Of a stretch of DNA of 41,066 nt, positions 1 to 7,579 are shown piece after piece (position 1 is the first letter of the stretch; each line of letters begins with the position of its first letter). A program made the position numbers and the translations under genes. The notes beneath the pieces were generated by a model. The model saw nothing but the letters and a program-made list of their open reading frames with translations. It was not told the DNA's origin and ran no database searches. The DNA comes from Gemmatimonadota bacterium (GTDB lineage: Bacteria > Gemmatimonadota > Gemmatimonadetes > JACCXV01 > JAHWKZ01), in the NCBI GenBank assembly GCA_025931135.1, contig JAICNR010000004.1, positions 1 to 41,066 on the forward strand. Reading direction: 5' to 3'.

Positions 1-1506
1 GAGGCATGGGGCGCGCTCTTCGACCGCACGCCGGACGGCCGGATCCTCCAGCGAAACTTCGGCGGCCACGCTTACCCGCGTCTCGCGCACGTCGGCGACC
101 GCACCGGGCTCGAGATGATCCGCACGCTCCAGGATCATGGGATCCACCGCGGAATCGACTTCCACATGGAGGTGACGATCGTGCGCCTCCTGACTGCGGA
201 CAGTCGGGTCGCGGGAGCGTTCGGCTACGACCGCGAGCGCGGCCGGTTCCTCGTCTTCACGGCCGGCGCGGTCGTGCTGGCGACCGGCGGAATCGGTCGC
301 GCGTACGAGATCACGTCCAACTCGTGGGAATACACCGGCGACGGCCACGCGCTGGCCTACGAGGCGGGCGCGGAACTCGTGGACATGGAGTTCGTCCAGT
401 TCCATCCTACCGGCATGGTGTGGCCGCCCTCGGTACGCGGGATCCTCGTCACCGAGGGGGTGCGGGGCGAGGGTGGAGTCCTCAGGAACAGCGAGGGGCG
501 GCGGTTCATGTTCGACGACATCCCTCCGCTCTACCGCGACCAGACGGCCGACAGCCCCGAAGAAGGCTGGCGCTACACCCAGGGGGACAAGAACTCGCGC
601 CGACCGCCGGAGCTCCTGACCCGCGACCATGTGGCGCGGTGCATCGTTCGCGAGGTGCGGGAGGGACGGGGTAGCCCCCACGGGGGCGTGTTCCTCGATA
701 TCGCCTGGATCAAGGAACGGCGCTCGGACGCGGCCGATCACATCAAGCGGAAGCTCCCCAGCATGTACCACCAGTTCAAGGAGCTGGCCGACCTCGACAT
801 CACCGAGGAGGCGATGGAGGTGGGACCGACGACCCACTACGCGATGGGCGGCGTCCTGGTCGACGCCGAGAGTCAGATGTCGACCCTGCCGGGGCTCTAC
901 GCCGCAGGCGAGGTCGCGGCCGGGCTTCACGGCGCCAACCGGCTGGGCGGGAACTCGCTCTCCGACCTGCTCGTGTTCGGGAAGCGGGCGGGGGACCACG
1001 CGGCCGAGTTCGCGAGGGGCAACCCCGTATCGCGAATCGACTCCGCCCAGGTCGAGGCATCCGAGCGGGAATCGCTCGCGCCGTTCGAGCGCACATCGGA
1101 TGAGGGGCCGTATCGGATCCAGGCCGACCTGCAGCTGATGATGCAGGCGAAAGTCGGCATCGTCCGCAGCGAAACCGAGATGAAAGAAGCGCTCGAGGCG
1201 CTGGAGTCGCTGGTTGAGCGCGCCCGGATGGTCGGCGTCACCGGCAACCGCGAGTACAACCCCGGCTGGCACACCGCGCTCGACCTGCGCAACTTGCTGA
1301 TCGTATCCGAGGCGGTGGCGCGCGCGGCGCTGGACCGCGAGGAGAGTCGGGGAGCGCACTTCCGGGAAGATCGCCCCGCGAAGGACCCCGCACTCGATCG
1401 GACCCGCATCGTGATCCGCAAGTCGGCGGGAGGCATGGAGCTCCGGCGCGAGGCCGTCCCTCCGTTGCCGGAGGAGCTCCGGCGAATCATCGAGGAGCAC
1501 TCCTGA
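1..1506 (+). CDS. sdhA: Succinate dehydrogenase/fumarate reductase flavoprotein subunit (5' partial)
   Basis: The reading frame is open from the first base, so the N-terminal FAD-binding part lies outside the window. The visible part begins with RNFGGHAYPR and GDRTG...EMIRTLQ, which are SdhA/FrdA signatures. It continues with HPTGMV, TEGVRGEGG and GANRLGGNSLSDLLVFGKRAG, the substrate and FAD contacts of the family, and ends in the C-terminal helical domain. The enzyme oxidises succinate to fumarate (or the reverse) and passes electrons to SdhB. The stop codon overlaps the sdhB start by one base (TGATG), so the two are coupled. The membrane anchor subunit is not seen downstream and would have to lie upstream. 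Function is secure; the direction of catalysis in vivo cannot be read from sequence. Confidence 0.96.
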   Translation, partial: EAWGALFDRTPDGRILQRNFGGHAYPRLAHVGDRTGLEMIRTLQDHGIHRGIDFHMEVTIVRLLTADSRVAGAFGYDRERGRFLVFTAGAVVLATGGIGRAYEITSNSWEYTGDGHALAYEAGAELVDMEFVQFHPTGMVWPPSVRGILVTEGVRGEGGVLRNSEGRRFMFDDIPPLYRDQTADSPEEGWRYTQGDKNSRRPPELLTRDHVARCIVREVREGRGSPHGGVFLDIAWIKERRSDAADHIKRKLPSMYHQFKELADLDITEEAMEVGPTTHYAMGGVLVDAESQMSTLPGLYAAGEVAAGLHGANRLGGNSLSDLLVFGKRAGDHAAEFARGNPVSRIDSAQVEASERESLAPFERTSDEGPYRIQADLQLMMQAKVGIVRSETEMKEALEALESLVERARMVGVTGNREYNPGWHTALDLRNLLIVSEAVARAALDREESRGAHFREDRPAKDPALDRTRIVIRKSAGGMELRREAVPPLPEELRRIIEEHS

Positions 1507-2261
1507 TGGCGACAGCGACCTTCCGGGTCTGGCGTGGCGAGCGCGGCCGGGGCGAGTTCCGCGACTATGAAACCGAAGTGTCTGAGGGCATGGTCGTACT
1601 CGATGCCCTGCACGATATCCAAGCCGAGCAAGCAAACGATCTCGCTGTCCGCTGGAACTGCAAGGCCGGGAAATGCGGGTCATGCTCCACCGAGATCAAC
1701 GGAATGCCCCGCCTGGCATGCATGGCTCGCATTTCTGACATTCCGCTCGATCGCCCGATCACTGTCGAGCCCATGAAGGCGTTCCCTCACGTCAAGGATC
1801 TCGTCAGCGACGTGAGTTGGAACTACGCCGTCAAGCGGAGCATCAAGCCGTTTCGCCCGCGCGAGCCCGATCACTCCGATGGTACGTGGCGGATGGCCCA
1901 GTTCGACGTCGACCGGGTACAGGAGTTCCGCAAGTGCATCGAATGCTTCCTGTGCCAGGACGTCTGCCACGTTTTGCGTGACCACCACGAGCATGAACGG
2001 TTCGCGGGTCCGCGCCATTACGTGTATGTCGCCGCGCTGGAGATGCACCCGCTCGATGTCGAGGATCGCGTCGACGAGCTGAAGGAGGCGCACGGGGTTG
2101 GCTTCTGCAACATCACGAAGTGTTGCACGAAGGTGTGCCCTGAATCGATCACGATCACCGATAACGCGATCATTCCACTCAAGGAGCGGGTCGCGGATCG
2201 GCATTACGATCCCGTCCAATGGCTGATTCGCACGGTTCGCGGCAGGAAGGAGCCCCGTTGA
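1506..2261 (+). CDS. sdhB: Succinate dehydrogenase/fumarate reductase iron-sulfur subunit, Sdh1-like
   Basis: This 251-residue subunit carries electrons from the flavoprotein towards quinone. Cys52, Cys57, Cys60 and Cys72 (CKAGKCGSC plus a later Cys) form the plant-type 2Fe-2S site. CIECFLCQDVC and CNITKCCTKVCPE supply the 4Fe-4S and 3Fe-4S sites. The wording CIECFLCQ, AGPR and LEMHPLD resembles, from memory, the actinobacterial Sdh1 type (for example Rv0247c) more than the proteobacterial SdhB. It starts on the last base of the sdhA stop codon, and its own stop overlaps the next gene in the same way. Length is normal and no cluster ligand is missing. Confidence 0.96.
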   Translation: MATATFRVWRGERGRGEFRDYETEVSEGMVVLDALHDIQAEQANDLAVRWNCKAGKCGSCSTEINGMPRLACMARISDIPLDRPITVEPMKAFPHVKDLVSDVSWNYAVKRSIKPFRPREPDHSDGTWRMAQFDVDRVQEFRKCIECFLCQDVCHVLRDHHEHERFAGPRHYVYVAALEMHPLDVEDRVDELKEAHGVGFCNITKCCTKVCPESITITDNAIIPLKERVADRHYDPVQWLIRTVRGRKEPR

Positions 2262-2749
2262 TGGAGCTCAAGCCGATCTCGCGGGAGGCGATCCCACAGG
2301 CCCTGGAGAAGGTCGAACGCTACCGGCTCCTGAACGAGCCGGCCGAGGCAGAGTCGATCTGCCGGGACGTGTTGCGCGCAGACCCGGGGAACGCCAGGGC
2401 ACTCGTCATGCTGCTTCTCACACTGACCGACCAGTTCGGCAGCGGTCGCGGCGCAGGCGTGAACGAGGCGCGAGAGATCATCGCTCGGCTAGAGGGCGAG
2501 TACGAGCGCGCCTACTACGAGGGAGTCGTGTTCGAGCGCCAGGGGAAGGCGCTGCTTCGAACCCAGACCGCCGCTGTCGGTACCTACGGCTGGCTCCAGG
2601 AGGCGATGCGTGCGTACGAGCGTGCGGAAGCGCTGCGACCGGCGGGCAACGACGACGCGATCCTCCGCTGGAACGCGTGCGCTCGGCTCCTCCGCGATCG
2701 CGGGCTCGGGCCGCGGTCGGAAGACGAGGTGGAGGGCCCAATCGAGTAG
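2261..2749 (+). CDS. TPR-like protein coupled to sdhAB
   Basis: A 162-residue soluble protein made almost entirely of helices with TPR-like spacing, including LLNEPAEAESICRDVLRADP near residues 18-37 and a later helix pair around AMRAYERAEALRPAG. TPR-like repeats usually mediate protein contacts. The chosen start, ATG at 2261, overlaps the sdhB stop and has a strong upstream AGGAAGGAG; an in-frame ATG at 2219 would run back into sdhB and is less likely. Its position as the last gene of the sdh operon suggests a role in assembly or regulation of the complex, but that is inference from context. It has no signal peptide or membrane segment. Confidence 0.85.
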   Translation: MELKPISREAIPQALEKVERYRLLNEPAEAESICRDVLRADPGNARALVMLLLTLTDQFGSGRGAGVNEAREIIARLEGEYERAYYEGVVFERQGKALLRTQTAAVGTYGWLQEAMRAYERAEALRPAGNDDAILRWNACARLLRDRGLGPRSEDEVEGPIE

Positions 2750-2780
2750 TCTCCGGGCACGGTGTCATCCATCCACACCA

Positions 2781-3602
2781 CTATCTGTCCAGTCCGAAAG
2801 ACCCTTCGATCTCCACGGAGGGAACGGCGAGACCCAGCTGAGTAAACCTGCCGCGCTCGGCGATCTCCCTCGCCGCCCGGAGGAATCCGGTCCACGCGGC
2901 TCGAGCCAGGGCGCCGCCGACGCTGATTCGCCGGACCCCCAGGTCGGCGAGCTGCGCCACGGTGGTGAAGTCGGCGCCGACGAGAACGTTGATCGGCTTC
3001 GGCGCGACGGCCTCGACGACAGCGCGAATGGCTTCCTGGCTACGGATTCCCGGGGCGTAGAGACAATCAGCGCCGGCGTCCGCGTAGGCGGCGAGTCGGC
3101 GGATCGTCTCGTCGAGGTCAGGCACCCCGACGATGAAGCCCTCGGAGCGACCGGTCAGGAGGATGCCGGTTCCGCTCTCGTCGATCGCTTCCCGGGCCGC
3201 CCGGATCCGCTCTACCGCGAGGGGATAGTCGAAGAGCGGGCGGTCGGGATGGCCCGTGGAATCCTCGATCGAGAGTCCGGCCACGCCAGTGGCAGCTGCG
3301 GCCGCTACGTTCCGGCGGACGTCTGCGGGGGCCGCCGCGAAGCCGCCTTCGAAGTCCCCATTGACCGGGACCTCGACGCTCGCTGCGATGATCCGGAAGT
3401 GGAACAGCGCCTCGTCCAGGGGCACGTGGTTGTCCTGCCTGCCCGTAGACCACGCGTGCCCCGAGCTTGTCGTCGCCAGCGCCGGGAAACCGAGACCGGC
3501 CAAGACGCGCGCGCTGCCGACGTCCCAGGGATTCGGGATCACGAAGCAGCCATGCTCGTGAAGCCGCCGGAATTCGGTGACGCGCTCCGAGGCGGTGGTC
3601 AC
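2781..3602 (-). CDS. Isocitrate lyase/PEP mutase family protein
   Basis: A 273-residue TIM-barrel protein of the isocitrate lyase/phosphoenolpyruvate mutase superfamily. It opens with a segment on IPNPWDVGSARVL and then ATTSSG, both typical of the short carboxyvinyl-phosphonate/PEP mutase-like branch. NGDFEGGF and GLSIEDS supply the acidic residues that hold Mg2+ in the family. It lacks the KKCGH catalytic loop of true isocitrate lyase, so it is not a glyoxylate-cycle enzyme. Members cleave or rearrange small 2-oxo or 2-methyl dicarboxylates; the substrate here is unknown. It lies 39 bases downstream of the flavoprotein gene on the same strand, so the two may be cotranscribed. It converges on the sdh operon. 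Confidence 0.9.
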   Translation of the reverse strand: MTTASERVTEFRRLHEHGCFVIPNPWDVGSARVLAGLGFPALATTSSGHAWSTGRQDNHVPLDEALFHFRIIAASVEVPVNGDFEGGFAAAPADVRRNVAAAAATGVAGLSIEDSTGHPDRPLFDYPLAVERIRAAREAIDESGTGILLTGRSEGFIVGVPDLDETIRRLAAYADAGADCLYAPGIRSQEAIRAVVEAVAPKPINVLVGADFTTVAQLADLGVRRISVGGALARAAWTGFLRAAREIAERGRFTQLGLAVPSVEIEGSFGLDR

Positions 3603-3641
3603 GGTCCGGGAAGCGGCGTGAAGGTCACGAGGGGAACGTAG

Positions 3642-4880
3642 TCACTCGCAGCGGGACGCGCCGAGACCGGCGGCCCGGCCGGTCGCCCACGCCCAGAGGA
3701 AGTTGTAGCCGCCGATCGGACCGAAGGCGTCGAGCATCTCGCCGCAGAGGTAGAGCCCCGGGCGGAGCCGGCTTTCGAGCGTCCGCGGGTCGACCTCCGA
3801 GAGGGCGACCCCGCCGCCCGTGACCTCGGCCTTCTTGTAGCCCTCATCCCCGGTCCACGGAAGTGGGTAGCGGGCGAGCACCGCGACCAGCGCGGCGCGC
3901 TCCTCGCGACGAAGCTCCGCGAGCGCCCGGGCGGGGTCGACAGAGGCTTCGAGGAGGAGCTGATCGGCAAGGCGATCCGGGAGGTGGCGCCGCAGAAGTG
4001 GGCCGACGACGCCCGCGCCGCCGTCGCGGAGTCGGCGGTCCCATTCCTCCGCGCTCGCCTCGGTCCACCGCACGAAGATCTCCTGCGGCCGGGCGCCGTC
4101 CTGCAGCGAGCGGACTGCGAGATGGGAGACGTCAAGGACGGCGGGGCCGCTATAGCCCCGGTGGGTGAAGAGGAATCCGCCGCTCGTCGAGAAGCGACCC
4201 CTCCCGAGCGGCGCGTCGATTCGCGCGCTCAGCGAGACCCCGGCCAGATGCGCGTGGCGCGGCGGGTCGCAGACGAGGGGGGTCAGGGCCGGATACGTGG
4301 CGTGGATCGTGTGGCCCAACCGCTCGGCGATCCGGAGCCCCGCGCCTTCGCTGCCGCTGGCCGGAACCGAGAGCCCGCCGGTCGCGAGGACCACGGACGC
4401 CGCGCGGATCTCTCCGCCGGAGGTCTCCAGACGCCAGGGGCGATCCCCCGCCCGCGGCTTCAGGGCCGAGACCCGCGTCGAGAACGCGATCTCGACTCCC
4501 CGGCGTCGGGCGAGGTCGTAGAGCCCGTCCCGGACCTCGCGCGAGCGATTCGAGACCGGGAACAGCTTGCCGGTCTCCTCCTCGAGAGCCAACGGGATCC
4601 CGAGCGTCTCCTCGAAGAAGCGGCGCTGCTCGGCGAGCGGCCACGAGAGGAGGATCTTCCGCAAGGTGTTGCGCGACGACGCCGTGACGAACTGCGCGGC
4701 GCTCGCCCGGGAGGGCAGCACGTTGCAGCGGCCCCCGCCGCTGATCACGATCTTCCGGCCGCCGTTGCCCGTGCTCTCGAGGAGCAGGACCGGTCGGCCG
4801 TCCTTCGCCGCGAAGATCGCGGCCATCGTTCCCGCCGCTCCCGCGCCGACCACCGCGATGGGATCGCCCGGTCCGCTCAC
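3642..4880 (-). CDS. HI0933/BaiN-family NAD(P)/FAD-dependent oxidoreductase
   Basis: A flavoprotein of about 412 residues. An N-terminal Rossmann motif (VVGAGAAGTMAA), the family hallmark SGGGRCNV, an FAD-binding LATGG, and the C-terminal VTGGGVAL and GPIGGYNFLWAWATGR segment identify the HI0933/BaiN (YhiN-like) family. Members are soluble FAD proteins of mostly unknown substrate; a few act as steroid-ring reductases, and that role should not be assumed here. I prefer the GTG at 4880, which puts the Rossmann motif ten residues in. An in-frame ATG at 4934 is possible and would overlap the divergent lipoprotein gene. Neither start has a strong ribosome binding site. The open frame continues to 5447, but that stretch is antisense to the lipoprotein gene and has no family similarity. 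Confidence 0.9.
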   Translation of the reverse strand: MSGPGDPIAVVGAGAAGTMAAIFAAKDGRPVLLLESTGNGGRKIVISGGGRCNVLPSRASAAQFVTASSRNTLRKILLSWPLAEQRRFFEETLGIPLALEEETGKLFPVSNRSREVRDGLYDLARRRGVEIAFSTRVSALKPRAGDRPWRLETSGGEIRAASVVLATGGLSVPASGSEGAGLRIAERLGHTIHATYPALTPLVCDPPRHAHLAGVSLSARIDAPLGRGRFSTSGGFLFTHRGYSGPAVLDVSHLAVRSLQDGARPQEIFVRWTEASAEEWDRRLRDGGAGVVGPLLRRHLPDRLADQLLLEASVDPARALAELRREERAALVAVLARYPLPWTGDEGYKKAEVTGGGVALSEVDPRTLESRLRPGLYLCGEMLDAFGPIGGYNFLWAWATGRAAGLGASRCE

Positions 4881-4925
4881 GCGGGGAATCTCGGCGCCCG
4901 GATCGTCCGCGAGTAGGTTCGGGCC

Positions 4926-5348
4926 ATGCGGCATCTGACGATCGCGGCGCTGATTCTCGCTTCGGGCGCGTGCGCGACCAGGCCGACGGGGCCGCCGCCG
5001 GATCCGGAGATTGTCGCCGACCGCCTGTTCTTCGGGCGGGCGATCCCCGGAGGCGGCGCGGTCTCGGACACCGAGTGGCGTGCGTTCCTCGAGGAGGTCG
5101 TGACGCCCGCTTTTCCGGGCGGGCTCACCGTCTGGCGAGCCGACGGTCAGTGGCTCGACGAGCAGGGGCGCATCGTGCGCGAACCGGTGATGGTGGTCGA
5201 AGTGATCCACGAGACCGGTCCCGCGGCAGAGGCTGCGATCGTCCGCGTAGCCGACGAGTACCGCCGCCGTTTCCACCAGGAGGCCGCCCTCCGTGTGACG
5301 GAGGACGCGCGCATGCGTCTCTTCGACGGAGGGGAGGAAGAGCCGTGA
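4926..5348 (+). CDS. DUF3574 lipoprotein
   Basis: A 140-residue protein with a short lipoprotein leader ending in the lipobox ASGAC (Cys16), so it is probably anchored in a membrane facing the periplasm. The mature part matches the DUF3574 pattern: RLFFGRAIPGGGAVSD, EWRAFLEEVVTPAFPGGLTV, QW, REP and a C-terminal RRRFHQEAALRV. The function of DUF3574 is not known. It is divergent from the flavoprotein gene, and its stop overlaps the start of the hydrolase gene by four bases (GTGA), which makes a two-gene operon likely. Confidence 0.88.
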   Translation: MRHLTIAALILASGACATRPTGPPPDPEIVADRLFFGRAIPGGGAVSDTEWRAFLEEVVTPAFPGGLTVWRADGQWLDEQGRIVREPVMVVEVIHETGPAAEAAIVRVADEYRRRFHQEAALRVTEDARMRLFDGGEEEP

Positions 5349-6625
5349 TCGCTCGCTTCGTGATCGCGTGGCTTCTCTGGGCAGCGATGCCGGACGCCGC
5401 CGCAGGACAGGATGCGGCGGGGCTGGCGGGGGAGTGGGTGGGAGCATGGGGGCGAGCCGCCGACACGCTCGCGGTCACGATGCGGTTCGCGGAGCGCGAC
5501 GGAGCGTGGAGCGGCTCGTTCGACGCCCCACGGCTGCGGGTGGAGGAGATTCCCTTCACCTCAGTACGCTACGAGCCGCCGCGTGTCACGATCGAGATGG
5601 AGGGAGACAGGACCACTCTCTCCTTCGAAGGTCGCCTCCAGGAGAACACGCTCGCGGGAATCCTGCGGGAGGAGGGCGACACCGGCTGGTTCTCGGCCAC
5701 CCGCGCGACCGGCGCTGCGCCCGCTCTGCCCGAGGCGGACGTCCGGTTTGCGAACGCCGGCGTGGAGCTGGCCGGCACGCTCGTGCTGCCGTCGGGACCG
5801 GGACCGCACCCGGCGGTCGTGTTCCTCCACGGCTCGGGCGCTGAGGGGCGCTGGGCATCGCGCTTTCTCGCGCGCCGATTCGCCGAGCGGGGGTTCGCGG
5901 GGTTGATCTGGGACAAGCGCGGTGTCGGGGAGTCGAAGGGGGACTGGAACGAGGCGGGCTTCGATGACTTGGCCGCGGACGCAGCCGCGGCCATCGCGTT
6001 CCTGCGCGCGCGACCCGAGATCGACTCTCGGCGGGTCGGCATCCATGGTCACAGCCAGGGGGGCACGATCGCGCCGATGGTGGCGGTCCGCGCGGAAGCG
6101 GATTTCGTGATCGCCTCGGCCGCGGCGGGTGTCCCGATGGCGGACTCCGAGATCTACAGCCTGGAGAACTTCATCGGGGTCCAGACCCTGTCGGAGGCGG
6201 AGGCGAAGATCGCTCGCGAATACGTGCGGGCGCTCGTCGACGTCGCGTATCGCGGGGCGCCGCGGGAGTCCCTCGACGCCGCCGCCGCCCGCGCGCGCGG
6301 ACACGCGTGGTTCTTCGAGCCGCCCGCTCTCGACGACTCGTACTGGCGGTTTTCCCCCCGGATCGCGGACTTCGACCCCCTCGCCTGGTGGCGCCAGATC
6401 AGGGTTCCGGTGCTGCTCGTCTACGGGTCGGCGGACGGGCGGGTGCCGGTGGAGCCGAGTCGCGCGGCGATCGTGGGCGCGATCCAGGAGGCCGGCGGGA
6501 TCGTGGAGGCCCGCGTCTTCGACGGGGCTGACCACACCTTCCGGGTTCGGCGCGAAGGAGACGTGTGGCCTCGCACGGTCGAGGAGTATCCGGACGCGAT
6601 CCTCGACTGGCTGCGCGCGCACTGA
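5345..6625 (+). CDS. Secreted alpha/beta hydrolase
   Basis: A 426-residue protein that starts at GTG 5345, overlapping the previous stop codon. Residues 1-21 form a Sec-type signal peptide that would be cleaved before QDAAG. Residues ~25-130 are a beta-rich N-terminal domain, followed by the hydrolase core. The nucleophile is Ser237 in GHSQGG, the likely acid is Asp364 in VYGSADG, and the histidine is His397 in DGADHTF. FLHGSG supplies the oxyanion-hole turn. This fits the dienelactone hydrolase/prolyl oligopeptidase-like esterases (S9-type). It should act outside the cytoplasm on an ester or peptide; the substrate is not predictable. Confidence 0.92.
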   Translation: MIARFVIAWLLWAAMPDAAAGQDAAGLAGEWVGAWGRAADTLAVTMRFAERDGAWSGSFDAPRLRVEEIPFTSVRYEPPRVTIEMEGDRTTLSFEGRLQENTLAGILREEGDTGWFSATRATGAAPALPEADVRFANAGVELAGTLVLPSGPGPHPAVVFLHGSGAEGRWASRFLARRFAERGFAGLIWDKRGVGESKGDWNEAGFDDLAADAAAAIAFLRARPEIDSRRVGIHGHSQGGTIAPMVAVRAEADFVIASAAAGVPMADSEIYSLENFIGVQTLSEAEAKIAREYVRALVDVAYRGAPRESLDAAAARARGHAWFFEPPALDDSYWRFSPRIADFDPLAWWRQIRVPVLLVYGSADGRVPVEPSRAAIVGAIQEAGGIVEARVFDGADHTFRVRREGDVWPRTVEEYPDAILDWLRAH

Positions 6626-6722
6626 CCCCGCTTCCGGTCGCCCGCCTGGTGTAAGATTTCTGCTACTGCGCTTCGCGTCATCTCCATACACTCCAAACAG
6701 GGAATCCAACTCAGGAGGAGTG

Positions 6723-7016
6723 ATGGGACTGTTCGATCGCGACAAGGACGAAAAGAAGAAGAAAAAAGCTGACTTCTCGAACGTGGATAGCGGCTCGTCG
6801 GTGACGGCCCCCAAGACCGAAGAGGCGAAGGCGGAGAAATACACCGTCCAGAGCGGCGATTCGCTGTGGGCGATCTCCGAGCGCTTCTACGGGGACGGGA
6901 ACGAGTGGCACAGGATCTACGAGGCGAACCGCGGCCGTATCAAGGATCCCGACGTCATCCAGCCCGGGTGGGAGCTCAGCATCCCCAGTCGGGCTGCGGA
7001 AGGAGAGGTGAGGTGA
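6723..7016 (+). CDS. Small LysM-domain protein without signal peptide
   Basis: A 97-residue protein preceded by a good ribosome binding site (AGGAGG just upstream of ATG 6723). Residues 1-37 are charged, with a run of five lysines and no hydrophobic leader. Residues ~39-88 form one LysM domain: YTVQSGDSLWAISERFYGDG, then IYEANRG and IQPGWELSIP. LysM usually binds peptidoglycan sugars, but the missing leader places this protein in the cytoplasm, as with E. coli Kbp/YgaU, whose LysM domain ends in the same way. Its stop overlaps the next start by one base (TGATG). Domain assignment is firm; the role is not. Confidence 0.92.
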   Translation: MGLFDRDKDEKKKKKADFSNVDSGSSVTAPKTEEAKAEKYTVQSGDSLWAISERFYGDGNEWHRIYEANRGRIKDPDVIQPGWELSIPSRAAEGEVR

Positions 7017-7477
7017 TGCGCGCGAGATTCGGATGGAACGCGATGCTGGCGCTCCTTCTCGCGGGATCGCTGGCATCGCTCGGGTGCGATCGCGAGGAGC
7101 CCGCAGCGGAGCAGGCCGAAGAGACCGACATTGCCGTCGAGGAGCCGGCGCTCGACGTCACGAACGTGGCGCTCGGCCGCTCGATCGGAGCAGACAGGAA
7201 AGTCGTCGAGGAGATCGGCAACTTCGCCCCCGGCGACACGATCTACGCCTCGGTCGAGACCGAAGGCGCGGGCAGCGGAACGCTCGCGGCGCGCTGGACG
7301 TTCGAGGACGGCCAGGTAGTAGACGAAAGCTCTCATCCGATCGGGGGCGGGGCGCAAGTGTCCGAGTTCCACGTCTCGAAGCCCGACGGCTGGCCCGCCG
7401 GTCACTACGAAGTCGTCATCCTGCTGAACGGACAGGAAGCCGACCGCAAGGGCTTCGACGTCGAAGCGGGCACGTAG
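7016..7477 (+). CDS. Putative lipoprotein, beta-sandwich-like
   Basis: A 153-residue protein with a lipoprotein leader ending in LASLGC (Cys24) followed by an acidic linker of Glu and Ala. The rest, about residues 45-153, alternates short strands: ALGRSIGADRKV, FAPGDTIYASVET, AARWTFEDGQVV and AGHYEVVILLNG. This order is that of an Ig-like domain seen in other small bacterial lipoproteins, where the segment before YEV is a conserved turn. I recognise no named family with confidence. It is translationally coupled to the LysM protein and followed by a strong hairpin at 7504-7539. Confidence 0.85.
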   Translation: MRARFGWNAMLALLLAGSLASLGCDREEPAAEQAEETDIAVEEPALDVTNVALGRSIGADRKVVEEIGNFAPGDTIYASVETEGAGSGTLAARWTFEDGQVVDESSHPIGGGAQVSEFHVSKPDGWPAGHYEVVILLNGQEADRKGFDVEAGT

Positions 7478-7503
7478 CGGCAAGCGGACAGGAAAGCAGG
7501 CCC

Positions 7504-7539
7504 GAGGGAAGGCCGGCGCCGATCAGCCGGCCTCCCCTC
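7504..7539 (+). terminator. Strong GC-rich hairpin, candidate terminator
   Basis: GGCCGGC (7511-7517) pairs with GCCGGCC (7526-7532) around an 8-base loop. The stem extends outward through A7510/T7533, skips one A/C mismatch, then pairs five more bases (7504-7508 with 7535-7539). It begins 26 bases after the lipoprotein stop codon. No T-tract follows, so it is not a classical intrinsic terminator. A second, shorter hairpin (about 7547-7567, one bulged base) precedes the next gene and is followed by TTT. Confidence 0.5.
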
Positions 7540-7579
7540 CCGCTGGCCCGCTACGCGGCTCGCGGTAGCTTTCGAGCGC

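Noticed and set aside
2781-3602. True isocitrate lyase
   Set aside because: The protein is too short and lacks the KKCGH catalytic loop.
2610-3641. A 343-codon plus-strand frame over the PEP mutase-family gene
   Set aside because: The minus-strand protein is clearly related to known enzymes over its whole length, while the plus-strand translation is not.
4881-5447. Long N-terminal extension of the BaiN-like flavoprotein
   Set aside because: It lies opposite the DUF3574 lipoprotein and has no similarity to the family, whose Rossmann motif begins near the N-terminus.
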